The notes: generated by a model from the letters alone, not told the origin. A DNA stretch of 64,000 nt from Hymenobacter psychrotolerans DSM 18569 (GCF_900142395.1 NZ_FRAS01000005.1:141770-205769), one strand, 5' to 3'. Positions 42,217-50,443 are shown, counted from the stretch's first letter. Numbers and translations: made by a program.

Positions 42217-42694
42217 CTCCTTTCTGCTCCCTGGTTAGCACCTCGAAGTGCGGCCGGTCTTTAAACGTCACCCAGTCGCCGCCCCACACCACCCGCGCGT
42301 CGGCCGCTTTCATCAGCCGCGCAAACTTGCTCAGCAGCAGCCCTGACCACGACACTGACCCGTCGGCCAGCAGAAAGGCCACGTCCAGTGCCGGGGTAGG
42401 CGAGAGGTTGTGGTTCGACTGCCCCCCGCGCTTGTAGGTCACAATCGGCCCTGGCTTGGTGCGGCCCTGCGCATACAGTTCTTCCTGCCGCTCCGGACTC
42501 CGGTAGCACTCCGTTACAAACGGCAACCCCGCCAGCCGCAACACCGGGTCCCCAACCCAGCGCCCGAGCGCCTGCCGGTAAGCCGCCGCCAGATACGGCA
42601 CTGCCTGCCCCAGCCGCACCACCTGCCGCTGCTCCTGCACCGCGTTTAAACGCGGTACTTGCCGCTCTTTCACCATTGTGCTCGATTGTGTCAT
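42200..42694 (-). CDS. M15-like peptidase, phage endolysin type
   Basis: 164 residues from the ATG at 42694 (an in-frame ATG also lies 36 bp upstream and another 18 bp downstream). Core motifs of the M15 L-alanyl-D-glutamate/D-Ala-D-Ala peptidases: TECYRSPERQEELYAQGR, QSNHNLSPTPALDVAF (His and Asp zinc ligands) and WGGDWVTFKDRPHFEV (acidic base and last His). It would cut peptidoglycan cross-bridges. No signal peptide, as expected for a holin-released endolysin. First gene of the leftward lysis-like group. Confidence 0.88.
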   Translation of the reverse strand: MTQSSTMVKERQVPRLNAVQEQRQVVRLGQAVPYLAAAYRQALGRWVGDPVLRLAGLPFVTECYRSPERQEELYAQGRTKPGPIVTYKRGGQSNHNLSPTPALDVAFLLADGSVSWSGLLLSKFARLMKAADARVVWGGDWVTFKDRPHFEVLTREQKGGDGRG

Positions 42695-42724
42695 AAAGTA
42701 GAAGGTAAAGGATTTGATATTATG

Positions 42725-42735
42725 TATCAAAGTAG
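42725..42735 (-). promoter_or_regulatory. Promoter-like element of the lysis group
   Basis: CTACTTTGATA on the minus strand contains a TAnTTTG-type -7 box about 31 bp upstream of the endolysin start. The same 11 bp occur upstream of the gene at 51081 (52039-52029), so this may be a shared late-promoter element. Confidence 0.4.
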
Positions 42736-42779
42736 ATGAATAATCCTGTCTTTTCCCAATGCTTACAACTGTCGGCTGA

Positions 42780-43620
42780 GTGCCTCAAATGGTACTATTT
42801 CGGGCGCACCCCTTCGGGTCGGGCTATCCAGGGCTCCGCTACGCTCCGGTGCTGACGCACGGGCTCCTGCGTCGCCCCCCTTCCTATCCCTTGCGCATCC
42901 TCCCGATACCCTGAAGCTGCTACCGGTACGTGCCGCCCCACGCCGCCCGCCCAGGCCCTGATAACGGGCCCCGACAGTCGGCTACCACCTCTCCGCCGGC
43001 CGTCAGGCCGCACCCCCAAAAGGCACCGCCTGCCAGCCTGCTCACCGTTCGTCCCACGCTTCGTCCCACCGCCGACCTGCCTCACAAACCCACCGCCCGG
43101 CGGCCAGCCTCCGCTACCGAAGCCCCTGCCCGCGCCAGCCGGGCCTTCATTCCCTCTACTCGTTCTGCTGCGCGGCGCTTCGTTCCCTCGTCGCTCCGTA
43201 CCTGCGCTTCTCCCTCACTATGCTTGCTGCGCGCCACTCGCGCCAGTCATTGCGCCCCGCCCCGCGCTCCACCTCCCGCGCCCACTCAGGTTACTGCCGT
43301 GCCTGCCGACCGTCCCACGCTCCGGCCCGGCCCCGCTGCCACCCACCAGCCCCCGCACCGGTGCCCGGCCTCCGCTACCAATAACCCACCGCCCCGGCCG
43401 GCCTCCCGCACTCCTGCGTCGCTTGGTCGCCCCGCCTCTGCCAACCCACAATTCGGTGCCTTCGGCGAGTGTCTATTGGGGAGGCCCCCAAGCCCCCGCA
43501 TCATGCTCCGCTCCGCTCTGCATTGCCTCGGCTACCGCAGCCCTCAACAGGCTGCTACCACCTCATAAGGTGCCCTTCGGGCCGGTCTATTGGGGGTGCT
43601 CAGGCCGCCCCCCAAACCCC
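42780..43620. other. C-rich region without a convincing gene
   Basis: The + strand is strongly enriched in C over G. Frames are open on both strands, but they encode only low-complexity Pro/Ala/Arg/Ser sequence. A degenerate unit recurs: TTCGGCGAGTGTCTATTGGGG near 43,462 and TTCGGGCCGGTCTATTGGGG near 43,577, each followed by C runs, with a related TTCGGGTCGGGCTATCC near 42,815. CCTCCGCTACC words are also repeated. It may be a structured non-coding or packaging/transfer region, or decayed sequence. Confidence 0.45.
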
Positions 43621-43680
43621 CAGGCCGAGGCATTCAGGTTTGTTGGCCCAGCACCTGCCCGGCACTCGGCGCGGCTTGGC

Positions 43681-44088
43681 TCAGGCGCGTGGGGGTGGGG
43701 CCACCAGCCACTCGCAGCGGCGGCCCAGGCGGGCGGCGGCGCGGGCGGCGCTCAGCGTGCCCCGGCTGGCACCGTCCCAGCACACCAGCACCAGCCCGGC
43801 CCGGTGTACTATGGCCGCGTTGCGCACATGGGGCGCGGCCGGGCCGTGGGTGCGGTAGTCGGGGCGTAGCTCCACCACGGGCACCCCGTGGGCGCGGCAC
43901 CAGGCGGCGGCCAGGGCATCCACGCCGGCCGCGCCCCCACTTACTACCAGGCCCAGCTGCTGCCCGGCCCGCAGGGCTTCCAGGCGCGTCAGCAGGGCCG
44001 GGCAGTCCGTCATACCCCGGCTGCCCACCACTGCCACCGTCCACACAGTATGCCCCAGTAGAGTGGGGCTGTTTTCTGTATTATTCAT
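43681..44088 (-). CDS. SLOG-domain (DUF2493/YspA-like) protein
   Basis: 135 residues. The Rossmann-like SLOG core is visible: VAVVGSRGMTD (18-28), VVSGGAAGVDALAAAWCR (about 48-65), VELRPDY, then AAIVHRAGLVLVCWDGASRGTLSAARAA. SLOG proteins bind nucleotides or nucleotide-derived signals and occur in phage and defence contexts. Alone and divergent from the small-gene operon at 44258. Ligand unknown. Confidence 0.8.
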   Translation of the reverse strand: MNNTENSPTLLGHTVWTVAVVGSRGMTDCPALLTRLEALRAGQQLGLVVSGGAAGVDALAAAWCRAHGVPVVELRPDYRTHGPAAPHVRNAAIVHRAGLVLVCWDGASRGTLSAARAAARLGRRCEWLVAPPPRA

Positions 44089-44113
44089 ATCCTAAGTTAC
44101 AAAATAAAATGTA

Positions 44114-44142
44114 TTGTAGTGCTAAAAATATGTTCTACTTTG
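44114..44142 (+). promoter_or_regulatory. Promoter of the small-gene/exonuclease operon
   Basis: TTG (44114-44116), 19 bp, TACTTTG (44136-44142): a good Bacteroidota sigma-A promoter in an AT-rich gap between divergent genes. A GTATTGTAGTGC word overlaps it and is similar to GTATTGCAGTGC near 36,837 upstream of umuD. Confidence 0.55.
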
Positions 44143-44257
44143 GTATGCTATTGTAGGAAGTTTTACGTATATTTAAGTAGAAGTTCGGGAGAGGCCCGGA
44201 CGCTACGCGCCCGCCAAAGGCCACGGCAGCGCACCCTACGGCTAACATCTACAGCCC

Positions 44258-44650
44258 ATGTTCACCGCTTTGCAGTTCTCGCAGCTTCTGGCTGCTGCCT
44301 GGTCCGGCCCCGCCGCTTGCCACTTCGCTACTATCAGCCACTACGTAGCCCCGGAGGGCTACACCAAAACCCAGTACACCGCTTCCTTTCATATCGGCCA
44401 GGCCTGCCACCTGGGGCAGGCAGAGTGCCCCTTTGCGGCGGTTGCTGCCGCCGTCCAGGCCTTTGCCGCCGCCCAGCCCGCGCCTAGTCTGCTGGCGGCC
44501 GTAGTCGTAGCCCACGCCGCGCAGGTGCTCCGCGCCGCCGCTGGCCAGCTGGCCGGGGTGCCCGTGCGCCGCCCCGGCTTTTCCTACCGCTGCCAGCGCC
44601 ACCGCTGCGCCCGTTTCCGCCGCCGCTTTTTCCTGGCCCGCTATGTATAG
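44258..44650 (+). CDS. Hypothetical protein, small-gene operon
   Basis: 130 residues. An Ala-rich middle follows HFATISHYVAPEGYTKTQYTASFHIG; the C terminus is Arg-rich (RRPGFSYRCQRHRCARFRRRFF). First gene of a tightly packed rightward operon ending in a RecE-like exonuclease. It overlaps the next gene by 8 bp. No known family. Confidence 0.6.
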   Translation: MFTALQFSQLLAAAWSGPAACHFATISHYVAPEGYTKTQYTASFHIGQACHLGQAECPFAAVAAAVQAFAAAQPAPSLLAAVVVAHAAQVLRAAAGQLAGVPVRRPGFSYRCQRHRCARFRRRFFLARYV

Positions 44651-44960
44651 CGCAGCCACTGTCGTAGCGCCCGCCCCGGTAGGGGTGGGCAGCTACTCCC
44701 GCCGCCGCTGCTTCCACGAGCGGGAGCTACCCGTGTCGCTGTTCGGCGGGCTGCGTGAGGTAGTAGCCGCCGTGGCCTATTACGTGCAGTGGGTTTATGC
44801 TGATGAATTCAGCTGGTCCCGCCAGAAGGTGCCCCATGTGCGCCTGCGCGCCGTGTACTGCCGGCGCACCGGCCGGCCACTGCACGTTGGCCGCGCCCAG
44901 GAGCAGGCTCTGGCCGAGCAGCTGGAGGAAATTCTTTTCCGCGAAGGCCCTCAGGCATGA
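44643..44960 (+). CDS. Hypothetical protein, small-gene operon
   Basis: 105 residues, start overlapping the previous gene by 8 bp and stop overlapping the next by 4 bp. SYSRRRCFHERELPVSLFGGLREVVAAVAYYVQWVYADE suggests a mixed alpha/beta fold. No family known. Confidence 0.6.
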   Translation: MYSAATVVAPAPVGVGSYSRRRCFHERELPVSLFGGLREVVAAVAYYVQWVYADEFSWSRQKVPHVRLRAVYCRRTGRPLHVGRAQEQALAEQLEEILFREGPQA

Positions 44961-45241
44961 AGCCCGGCATCACCTCGCAGGCGGGCCGCTGGTACGCGGC
45001 CTGCCTGTATGCCAGCGGCCCCGGTTGGGCCGTGGTGCGCGACGTGGCCCAGCCCGGCACCGTGCCCGGCGGCCCCGGCCACTACCAGCAGGAGCCCGCC
45101 CCCGGCCGCTACGCCACCCAGGAGGCTGCCACGGCTGCCGCCGCCCGCTTCAATGCCCCGCGCCTGCGCCCGGCCGACTGCTACGGCCTGCTGCCTACGC
45201 CGGCCGACGACTACCACCCGCACCCGTGGGACCTGAAATAA
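44957..45241 (+). CDS. Hypothetical protein, small-gene operon
   Basis: 94 residues, ATGA-coupled to the gene before. RWYAACLYASGPGWAVVRDV and GPGHYQQEPAPGRYATQEAATAAAARFN look like a small beta-rich domain. No known family. Confidence 0.6.
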   Translation: MKPGITSQAGRWYAACLYASGPGWAVVRDVAQPGTVPGGPGHYQQEPAPGRYATQEAATAAAARFNAPRLRPADCYGLLPTPADDYHPHPWDLK

Positions 45242-45291
45242 TCCAGCCACCGGCCCGCGCCACCCCGGCGCGGGCCACTAGCCCCAGCATC

Positions 45292-45606
45292 ATGCCGCAA
45301 ACCGCCACCACTTACCAGCCCCAACTGCTCGACCCGCACAGCGCCAACCCGCAGCCGGTCAGCCCCCGCAACGGCCGCAGCTTCAAGCTGGCCGAACTCT
45401 ATGAACTGCTCGACTGCCAATTAGTCGACGTGGTGCGCCTCACGCCCGAGCTGATTCTCATCATCGACGACGAAGGCAAGTTCCGCAACCCCTGCTACCT
45501 GAATCTGCTGGCCACCTACCTGTGGTACCAGCACCAGCCCGAAGCCCGCGGCCAGGACAGCATCGTGGGCCGCGCCATCCTCTGCCACGACAAGCAGTTC
45601 CGCTAG
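45292..45606 (+). CDS. DUF3846-like small protein
   Basis: 104 residues. The segment LVDVVRLTPELILIIDDEGKF, followed by RNPCYLNLLATYL and DSIVGRAILCHD, resembles DUF3846 proteins of phages and plasmids: a short beta domain with an acidic DDEGK turn and a closing VG-A-hydrophobic-C motif. Start placed at 45292 because the frame upstream of it belongs to a shadow of the previous genes. Function unknown. Confidence 0.6.
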   Translation: MPQTATTYQPQLLDPHSANPQPVSPRNGRSFKLAELYELLDCQLVDVVRLTPELILIIDDEGKFRNPCYLNLLATYLWYQHQPEARGQDSIVGRAILCHDKQFR

Positions 45607-45621
45607 CCCCAGCCCGCATTT

Positions 45622-45640
45622 GTGCAAGCGCCGCTTGCAC
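45622..45640. repeat. Palindrome of the TGCA type, fourth copy
   Basis: GTGCAAGCG-C-CGCTTGCAC, perfect 9-bp arms around a single C, same build as the three palindromes at 41622-41744. It lies 69 bp upstream of the gene at 45709 and could be an operator. Confidence 0.55.
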
Positions 45641-45708
45641 GATTCCCAACCTCAATACGGCGAAGGGGCCGGCCGCCGACTGGCCCCACTCTTTACTCCC
45701 TCTCTGTT

Positions 45709-46392
45709 ATGGCAACCGCCACCAAAACCCCCAAGACCCCGGCCGTTCAACTCCCGGCCACTAGCACCCCCGCCGCCGAAGCCGCGCCGGCTTACCTCAT
45801 CGACAAAGTAGACGAGGCCACCGGCGAAGTGCAGCAGGTGCCGCGCTTCCGCTACCTGCCCGGCCACCCCCGCCAAATCCGCTTCGACGCCAAGGCCGGC
45901 CAGTTCAACATCAACGGCACCACGCCGCTGGGGCCCGCCCTCATCTTCATTCCGCTGGCCTGGCGCGTATTCCAGGACGATATTCTGAACATGGGCCGCA
46001 AGCTCTGGGCCGAGCTGTTCTACGCCGACGACAAAGGCGCCATCTGCGCCGTGCTCTTCCACGGCTACAGCGTCGAAAACCTGTACCGCCTCATCGAGCC
46101 GCTGTTCTACGACGACCTGACTCTGGCCGACGTGGTAGTGAAAGTGCAGGCCAGCAAGAAGGAAACCACCAAGGACGGCAAGAAGGCCACCTACTACATT
46201 GCCGAGTTCAGCTACGAACCCGCCGACCCGCAGGAGGTGCAGGCCCGCCGCGAGTTTGCCCGCGACTTTCCCATCTGGCGCGAGGAAACCACCACCGGCA
46301 CCGCCGACGTGCGCACCAGCCACGGCTACACTAATCCTAAGTCGGAACCCGCCCAACTCGAAGCGGCCCTCACTGCCGCCCTGGCCCAGTAA
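45709..46392 (+). CDS. Hypothetical phage-type protein upstream of the exonuclease
   Basis: 227 residues from the ATG at 45709. Thr/Pro/Ala-rich N terminus, then a compact domain (FRYLPGHPRQIRFDAKAGQFNING ... LIFIPLAWRVFQDDILNMGRKLWAELFYADDKGAICAVLFHGYSVENLYRL) and KKATYYIAEFSYEP. The layout, just ahead of a RecE-like exonuclease, would suit a recombination-associated ssDNA-binding or annealing protein, but no signature proves it. Confidence 0.65.
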   Translation: MATATKTPKTPAVQLPATSTPAAEAAPAYLIDKVDEATGEVQQVPRFRYLPGHPRQIRFDAKAGQFNINGTTPLGPALIFIPLAWRVFQDDILNMGRKLWAELFYADDKGAICAVLFHGYSVENLYRLIEPLFYDDLTLADVVVKVQASKKETTKDGKKATYYIAEFSYEPADPQEVQARREFARDFPIWREETTTGTADVRTSHGYTNPKSEPAQLEAALTAALAQ

Positions 46393-46452
46393 CGCTCCCG
46401 GCCCCCGACCCAATAGGGAAGGGGGCCACCTGGCTATTTCACCTCACTGCCC

Positions 46453-46698
46453 ATGCAAACCTCTCTCGAAGTCCCGCAGCTGGTCGTGCACCAGCCCGCC
46501 CGCGACGAAGCCGAAGCCGTCCAGCTCACTGAGTTGGCCAAGCTCATCGAAGCTGCCGAACCCTTACCCGACCTGCGCGACTTGGCCCCGGCCGTGCGCG
46601 AGCTGTTCCCGCTCCCGGCCTACGAAGTCGGCTGCGGCGGGGCCCACATCTGGCTCCACCGCGCCGGCGAAGAGCAGCGCCTGGCCCTCGTCTGGTAA
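46453..46698 (+). CDS. Small hypothetical protein
   Basis: 81 residues. Acidic helical first half and a C-terminal GCGGAHIWLHRAGEEQRLALVW that looks like a beta hairpin. Between two recombination-type genes in the same operon. No family known. Confidence 0.55.
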   Translation: MQTSLEVPQLVVHQPARDEAEAVQLTELAKLIEAAEPLPDLRDLAPAVRELFPLPAYEVGCGGAHIWLHRAGEEQRLALVW

Positions 46699-46743
46699 GC
46701 ATCCAGACCATTCTAACTCTTAACTTCTAGCTACTTACCCCTC

Positions 46744-47397
46744 ATGTTTCATAACGTCCAAGCCTTCCCCCAGCTGACCCAGGCTCAGCACCGCGCCCTG
46801 CCCCACGTCAGCAACACCGACCTCTCCAACCTCAAAGCCCAGGTGCTCGGCCAGCTGCGCAACCCCAGCCCGGCCGCCCTGGCCTACGGCACCGCCTTCC
46901 ACTCCGCCACCCTGGAGCCCGCCACTTACGCCCGCACCGACGATAAATGCCCCTGGGAGCAGCTAGAACAGTTGGCCCGCCTCGTGCGCCGCAACCGCTA
47001 CTGCCGCGACCTGCTGTACCGGGGCCAGCCCGAGCTAACCCATACCGCCGTGCATACCGCCACCGGCGTCGAAGTAAAGGTGCGTCCCGACCTGCTCGTG
47101 CGCAGCCCCGCCGGCCGCCGCCTCACCCTCATCGACTTCAAAACCACCAGCTGCCGCGACCTGCCGCATTTTCTAACCACCATCGAGCAGTACGACTACG
47201 ACCGCCAAGCTGCTTTCTACCTCGACGCCCTGCAGGCCGACCGTTTCCTCATCATCGGCGTGCAGAAGAAAGCGCCCCATGCACTATGGACGGTGGAAGT
47301 AAGTGCCAACCTGGTTTTAATGCACCAAGGCCGTAAAAAGTATCAGGCTCTACTACGCGAATATAACCGCCGACAGTACAGCCAACAGGTTGCATAA
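46744..47397 (+). CDS. RecE-like PD-(D/E)XK exonuclease
   Basis: 217 residues, phage-type exonuclease fold (DUF3799/PDDEXK). Visible: LSNLKAQVLG and AYGTAFHSATLEP at the start, catalytic VEVKVRPDLLV (Asp), LTLIDFKTTS (D-x-K) and YDYDRQAAFYLDAL (Q-x-x-x-Y). It would resect dsDNA 5'-3' to feed strand annealing during element replication or integration. Complete and of normal length for phage forms without an N-terminal extension. Confidence 0.82.
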   Translation: MFHNVQAFPQLTQAQHRALPHVSNTDLSNLKAQVLGQLRNPSPAALAYGTAFHSATLEPATYARTDDKCPWEQLEQLARLVRRNRYCRDLLYRGQPELTHTAVHTATGVEVKVRPDLLVRSPAGRRLTLIDFKTTSCRDLPHFLTTIEQYDYDRQAAFYLDALQADRFLIIGVQKKAPHALWTVEVSANLVLMHQGRKKYQALLREYNRRQYSQQVA

Positions 47398-47448
47398 AAT
47401 CATGTTTCCTGGTTCAGGAATCGAAGTCCTTGCAGTAATATTGTCGAT

Positions 47449-47943
47449 ATGAAAAACACCTCTACTTCATCGGATAAAGGCCGTGCTTTCGGTATCGTGT
47501 TATTATGTTTGATAGCATGTGGCCTCGGTTTTCTATTCCTTGTCAGCAATTCAAATGCAGGTGGTTATCGCTATGATGATTCTATCTACGAGGAGTTTAG
47601 TGCACCTAAAACAGCAGCAGAGCTACGCGCTGAATTGTTGGAAAAGGAACAAACTAACCCCGCCGAGTTCCTTGATGCTTCTGGCAAGCATTGGCGCAAC
47701 CTGATTGATCAATTAGTCATCGAAGGCAATGTCGAAAGCAGCGCTACCCTGGCTTCATTCAAAGACCCGGTAGTTACTATCCAGTGGTTCTCCAAAACCG
47801 GTACGGTGATAGGAGAGGAGAGCTACCGGGTGTATGAGTTCGTGAAGCCCGGTGGCTCGGCTCACTTCAAGTTCAAGACCAGCGCCCCCAAGAGCGTAGC
47901 AGATATAGCCATCGACGTAACTGACGCTACTGCACTGCAATAA
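47449..47943 (+). CDS. Membrane-anchored extracytoplasmic protein
   Basis: 164 residues. One membrane helix near the N terminus (FGIVLLCLIACGLGFLFLVSN, about 14-34), then an exported domain. The C-terminal part (LVIEGNVESSATLASFKDPVVTIQW, then YVFVKPGGSAHFKFK-like pattern) has the build of a small FxLYD-type beta sandwich. Separate from the exonuclease operon by 51 bp and followed by a terminator. Role unknown. Confidence 0.7.
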   Translation: MKNTSTSSDKGRAFGIVLLCLIACGLGFLFLVSNSNAGGYRYDDSIYEEFSAPKTAAELRAELLEKEQTNPAEFLDASGKHWRNLIDQLVIEGNVESSATLASFKDPVVTIQWFSKTGTVIGEESYRVYEFVKPGGSAHFKFKTSAPKSVADIAIDVTDATALQ

Positions 47944-47968
47944 AGTAAATACGCCCTTTTCAACAACG

Positions 47969-47996
47969 ACGGCCCCACCTTTTCAGGCGGGGCCGT
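47969..47996. terminator. Terminator
   Basis: Arms ACGGCCCC-A-CC and GG-C-GGGGCCGT around TTTTCA, with TTTAATTT after it; lies between convergent genes. Confidence 0.75.
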
Positions 47997-48020
47997 TTAA
48001 TTTATAGAGTAGCAGCGAAG

Positions 48021-48800
48021 CTAGACGGTCCACTTTGCCCGGTGCCAGTTCAGAAACTCTGGGTCTGGCAGAAACCGCCGCCGCGCTGGCAGCCGCAACT
48101 CCTGCCCATGGTACTGCCCCAGCATAACGCCTGCCGCCTGCGCATCCGGCCGGTTACCCGCCCGCACCGTCGGTGCCACCTCAATCACATAATCGTCGGG
48201 CCGAATTGTGAACAGCCCCAACTCAAACGCCCGGTCGTGCAGGGCATTCAGGGCCAGTCCGTTTCGTGGGTTCAGCCGATTGACCTCATCCACCGCCCAG
48301 GGTCGAATGTGGCCCGCCACCAGCAGCGCCGGCTGCCGCAGCCCCGTCACGCAGCATGTATTGTCGTAAGCCGCCAGTACCGTGCGCCGGAAAAACTGCT
48401 GATTCACCCGCACCTGCACCAGCTGCTCCCGCACCCGACCCACCGGTACCGGTGGCAGCGGCTCATACTCCGCCGCCACCTCTTCCAGCGTCAGGTGCTG
48501 CGCTTCGGCCAGCCGCTGCTCGCTCTCCAGGGCCCGCCCCGACCAGTCGGCGTAGAACTCTGCCCATACCTGCCGGTCCAGGTGGCTGGCGTTGCTCATG
48601 CCCGCCTGGTCCAGGCTGGGATCCAGACTGGCGAAGTTCACCAGCTTCAGCGCCACCGAGCTAGGCGTGCGCCCCAGCAACCCCGCCAGCTGCATGATAG
48701 CCGGATTGCCCTTGTGCAGTTGCCCAAATGGCAGCTTGCAGTACAGGTTGATGGCCAGCAGCAATTCATCCCGCGTCCAGAGGCGTTGCCCTTGTTTCAT
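48021..48800 (-). CDS. HNH endonuclease, restriction-like
   Basis: 259 residues. N-terminal helical region (WTRDELLLAINLYCKLPFGQLHKGNP, then LLGRTPSSVALKLVNFASLDP) typical of a group of putative restriction HNH proteins. The C-terminal HNH domain reads YDNTCCVTGLRQPALLVAGHIRPWAVDEVNRLNPRNGLALNALHDRAFE with the metal His residues and Asn present. It follows a GIY-YIG gene by 10 bp on the same strand, so the two nucleases form an operon. A type IV-like or homing role is possible. Confidence 0.85.
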   Translation of the reverse strand: MKQGQRLWTRDELLLAINLYCKLPFGQLHKGNPAIMQLAGLLGRTPSSVALKLVNFASLDPSLDQAGMSNASHLDRQVWAEFYADWSGRALESEQRLAEAQHLTLEEVAAEYEPLPPVPVGRVREQLVQVRVNQQFFRRTVLAAYDNTCCVTGLRQPALLVAGHIRPWAVDEVNRLNPRNGLALNALHDRAFELGLFTIRPDDYVIEVAPTVRAGNRPDAQAAGVMLGQYHGQELRLPARRRFLPDPEFLNWHRAKWTV

Positions 48801-48810
48801 TGCTGCGAAA

Positions 48811-49815
48811 CTACAGGCTTCCCGTTACCTGGCCAGTATCAGCCAACACGTCCTGCACCAGCTCAAAGCAATGGTAGGGTGCATAGATAGTCCCGCCCTT
48901 GCGCATCAGCCGCAAACTCATTTCCCGAATGCTACGGCGGAACGCCGGCTCCTGCTGCAGCGCAAGCAGCAAATAGTGCATGCTCTTGAAATCCACCCGA
49001 TACTGATCCGCCCCGGCAGCCTGGTAAATAGAGGGCTCAATGGAATAAGCGTAGGAGCGCAGAAATCGGGCCTTCTCCGCAGGATCAGCGCAGAAGCTAC
49101 CCGTGACAACGGCAAAGACAAACCCGTGATTCGTGGCCTTATCTGTACCCACCACCAGTACTTCCATCCCATTCATGTTTAGGGCAAAGTAGCGCGGATA
49201 CGTGCCCTTGTTCGTAGCGGGCAGACAACTCAGCGCCCAGAACGACTGCTCGGTTTTCTTGAACGCGGGAATACCATGCGTGATGTACGCTTGCAGCAAC
49301 GCCTTCACCCGGCCATAAGCGGGCAGCTGCCGCAGCCGCAGGAAATTCTGCCGGTACTTGACCCTAAACCGCTCTTCCACCGTCAAGCCCAGATCCACCC
49401 CGTCGTCATCCAGGGCCCGGCCATCCGCCAACCAGGCATCCTGTTCGGCCGGTGAAACCAGCAGATCCAGGTCAGTTTCGCCCACCACATTCGTCACGAA
49501 GGTTTTATTGGTCAGCAGCATGCCCGCGGATTCGGCCTGCCGTATCAACCGCTGCTCGGTTTCATTCAAGTGCTGCTTCGCCACTGCCTGAAACCAATAG
49601 CCCTCAATCGTGTCGTAGTTCTTACGATGCTGCGCAAAGCGCCGGACGGCATCCACCGCCTGGCCAATGTAAAAAGTATCGTCCCGGAACCGCAGTAGAT
49701 AAATGCCGCAACGCTTCCTAGATGTAGGGAATAGATCTGCAATGGAAACACGCCCCGTAACCGTTGTGCCGGCTGCCGCCCTAAAGCCCAAAGCATCAAT
49801 AATCTGGTTAGCCAT
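48811..49815 (-). CDS. GIY-YIG nuclease domain protein
   Basis: 334 residues. The N-terminal GIY-YIG domain shows CGIYLLRFRDDTFYIGQAVDAVRRFAQH (about 36-63), with the conserved Arg, and a later Glu in LNETEQRLI (about 84-92). The C-terminal two thirds (about 135-334) are unassigned and may recognise the target; AVVTGSFCADPAEKARFLRSYAY looks conserved. It is the first gene of the GIY-YIG/HNH pair. Probable defensive nuclease, by context. Confidence 0.82.
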   Translation of the reverse strand: MANQIIDALGFRAAAGTTVTGRVSIADLFPTSRKRCGIYLLRFRDDTFYIGQAVDAVRRFAQHRKNYDTIEGYWFQAVAKQHLNETEQRLIRQAESAGMLLTNKTFVTNVVGETDLDLLVSPAEQDAWLADGRALDDDGVDLGLTVEERFRVKYRQNFLRLRQLPAYGRVKALLQAYITHGIPAFKKTEQSFWALSCLPATNKGTYPRYFALNMNGMEVLVVGTDKATNHGFVFAVVTGSFCADPAEKARFLRSYAYSIEPSIYQAAGADQYRVDFKSMHYLLLALQQEPAFRRSIREMSLRLMRKGGTIYAPYHCFELVQDVLADTGQVTGSL

Positions 49816-49953
49816 GTAGTGAGTTTATTGTGCCTAGTGCGTGTCGATAATCGGCGAATATACCCGCACGGCCTTAACAAGCGGTTCTAGCATCCTGACA
49901 GGTGTTCCTGCCTGATCAGCCACTACCATCCCCGGCTGCTGCACAGATCCAAC

Positions 49954-49981
49954 TGACTGACATACAAATGCCTGTCAGTCA
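49954..49981. promoter_or_regulatory. Inverted repeat upstream of HTH gene
   Basis: Perfect 9-bp arms TGACTGACA and TGTCAGTCA with a 10-bp spacer, 72 bp before the HTH gene at 50054. It overlaps the 13-bp word shared with 40651 and 40750. It is a candidate autoregulatory operator. Confidence 0.5.
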
Positions 49982-50053
49982 AACGTTATAGCAGTAGGGG
50001 GCTCTGCAGAATCTCCGGCTTTTTCTGATGGCGTCCACTCAACCCGTTCTGCT

Positions 50054-50443
50054 ATGATACCCGAAATCACCCTCACCTTCACCGACGACCAAAAAGCCCA
50101 GCTCGAGCAGACCATTCAGCAGGAAATAGCGCACCAAGTGGCCACCATCCTGTCCCGCCTGCCCCTGCCTGAGGTTATGTTCTCCTTCCCGCAGGCTGCT
50201 AAGCTCTTTGCCCTGCATCCCGAAACCCTGCGCGCCTATACCAAGCTCCCCCTTCGTGATTCCCGCCGCCTGCGCTACGTCGACTGCACCGGTAGTGCCC
50301 GCGGCCAGCGCATCACGGCGGCCGAACTGCTGGACTGGCAGCGGCGCAACCACGCCGATACCCTGCAGGAGTCCTTTTTTATGAAAGTAGCCGAGCGCCG
50401 CGCCCGCTTGGCTACACGCAAAGAAGACCGTAAGCCTCGATAA
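50054..50443 (+). CDS. Helix-turn-helix protein, AlpA/excisionase-like
   Basis: 129 residues. An N-terminal helix (DDQKAQLEQTIQQEIAHQVATIL) is followed by an HTH: MFSFPQAAKLFALHPETLRAYTKLPLRDSRRLRYVDC and RITAAELLDWQRRN. General build as in the two HTH paralogues at 8882 and 9256. Close to the integrase end, so it may control excision or the right-hand genes. Ends 3 bp before a very stable terminator. Confidence 0.78.
   Translation: MIPEITLTFTDDQKAQLEQTIQQEIAHQVATILSRLPLPEVMFSFPQAAKLFALHPETLRAYTKLPLRDSRRLRYVDCTGSARGQRITAAELLDWQRRNHADTLQESFFMKVAERRARLATRKEDRKPR

Noticed and set aside
42930..43568. 212-residue + strand frame in the C-rich region
   Set aside because: Pro/Ala/Arg/Ser low complexity with no folded-domain pattern; the same region is also open on the other strand.
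43423..44156. Several + strand frames of 130-190 residues
   Set aside because: Shadows of the SLOG gene on the minus strand, which has a clear Rossmann-like pattern.
45652..46413. 253-residue minus-strand frame
   Set aside because: Antisense of the gene at 45709; Gly/Val-rich shadow composition.
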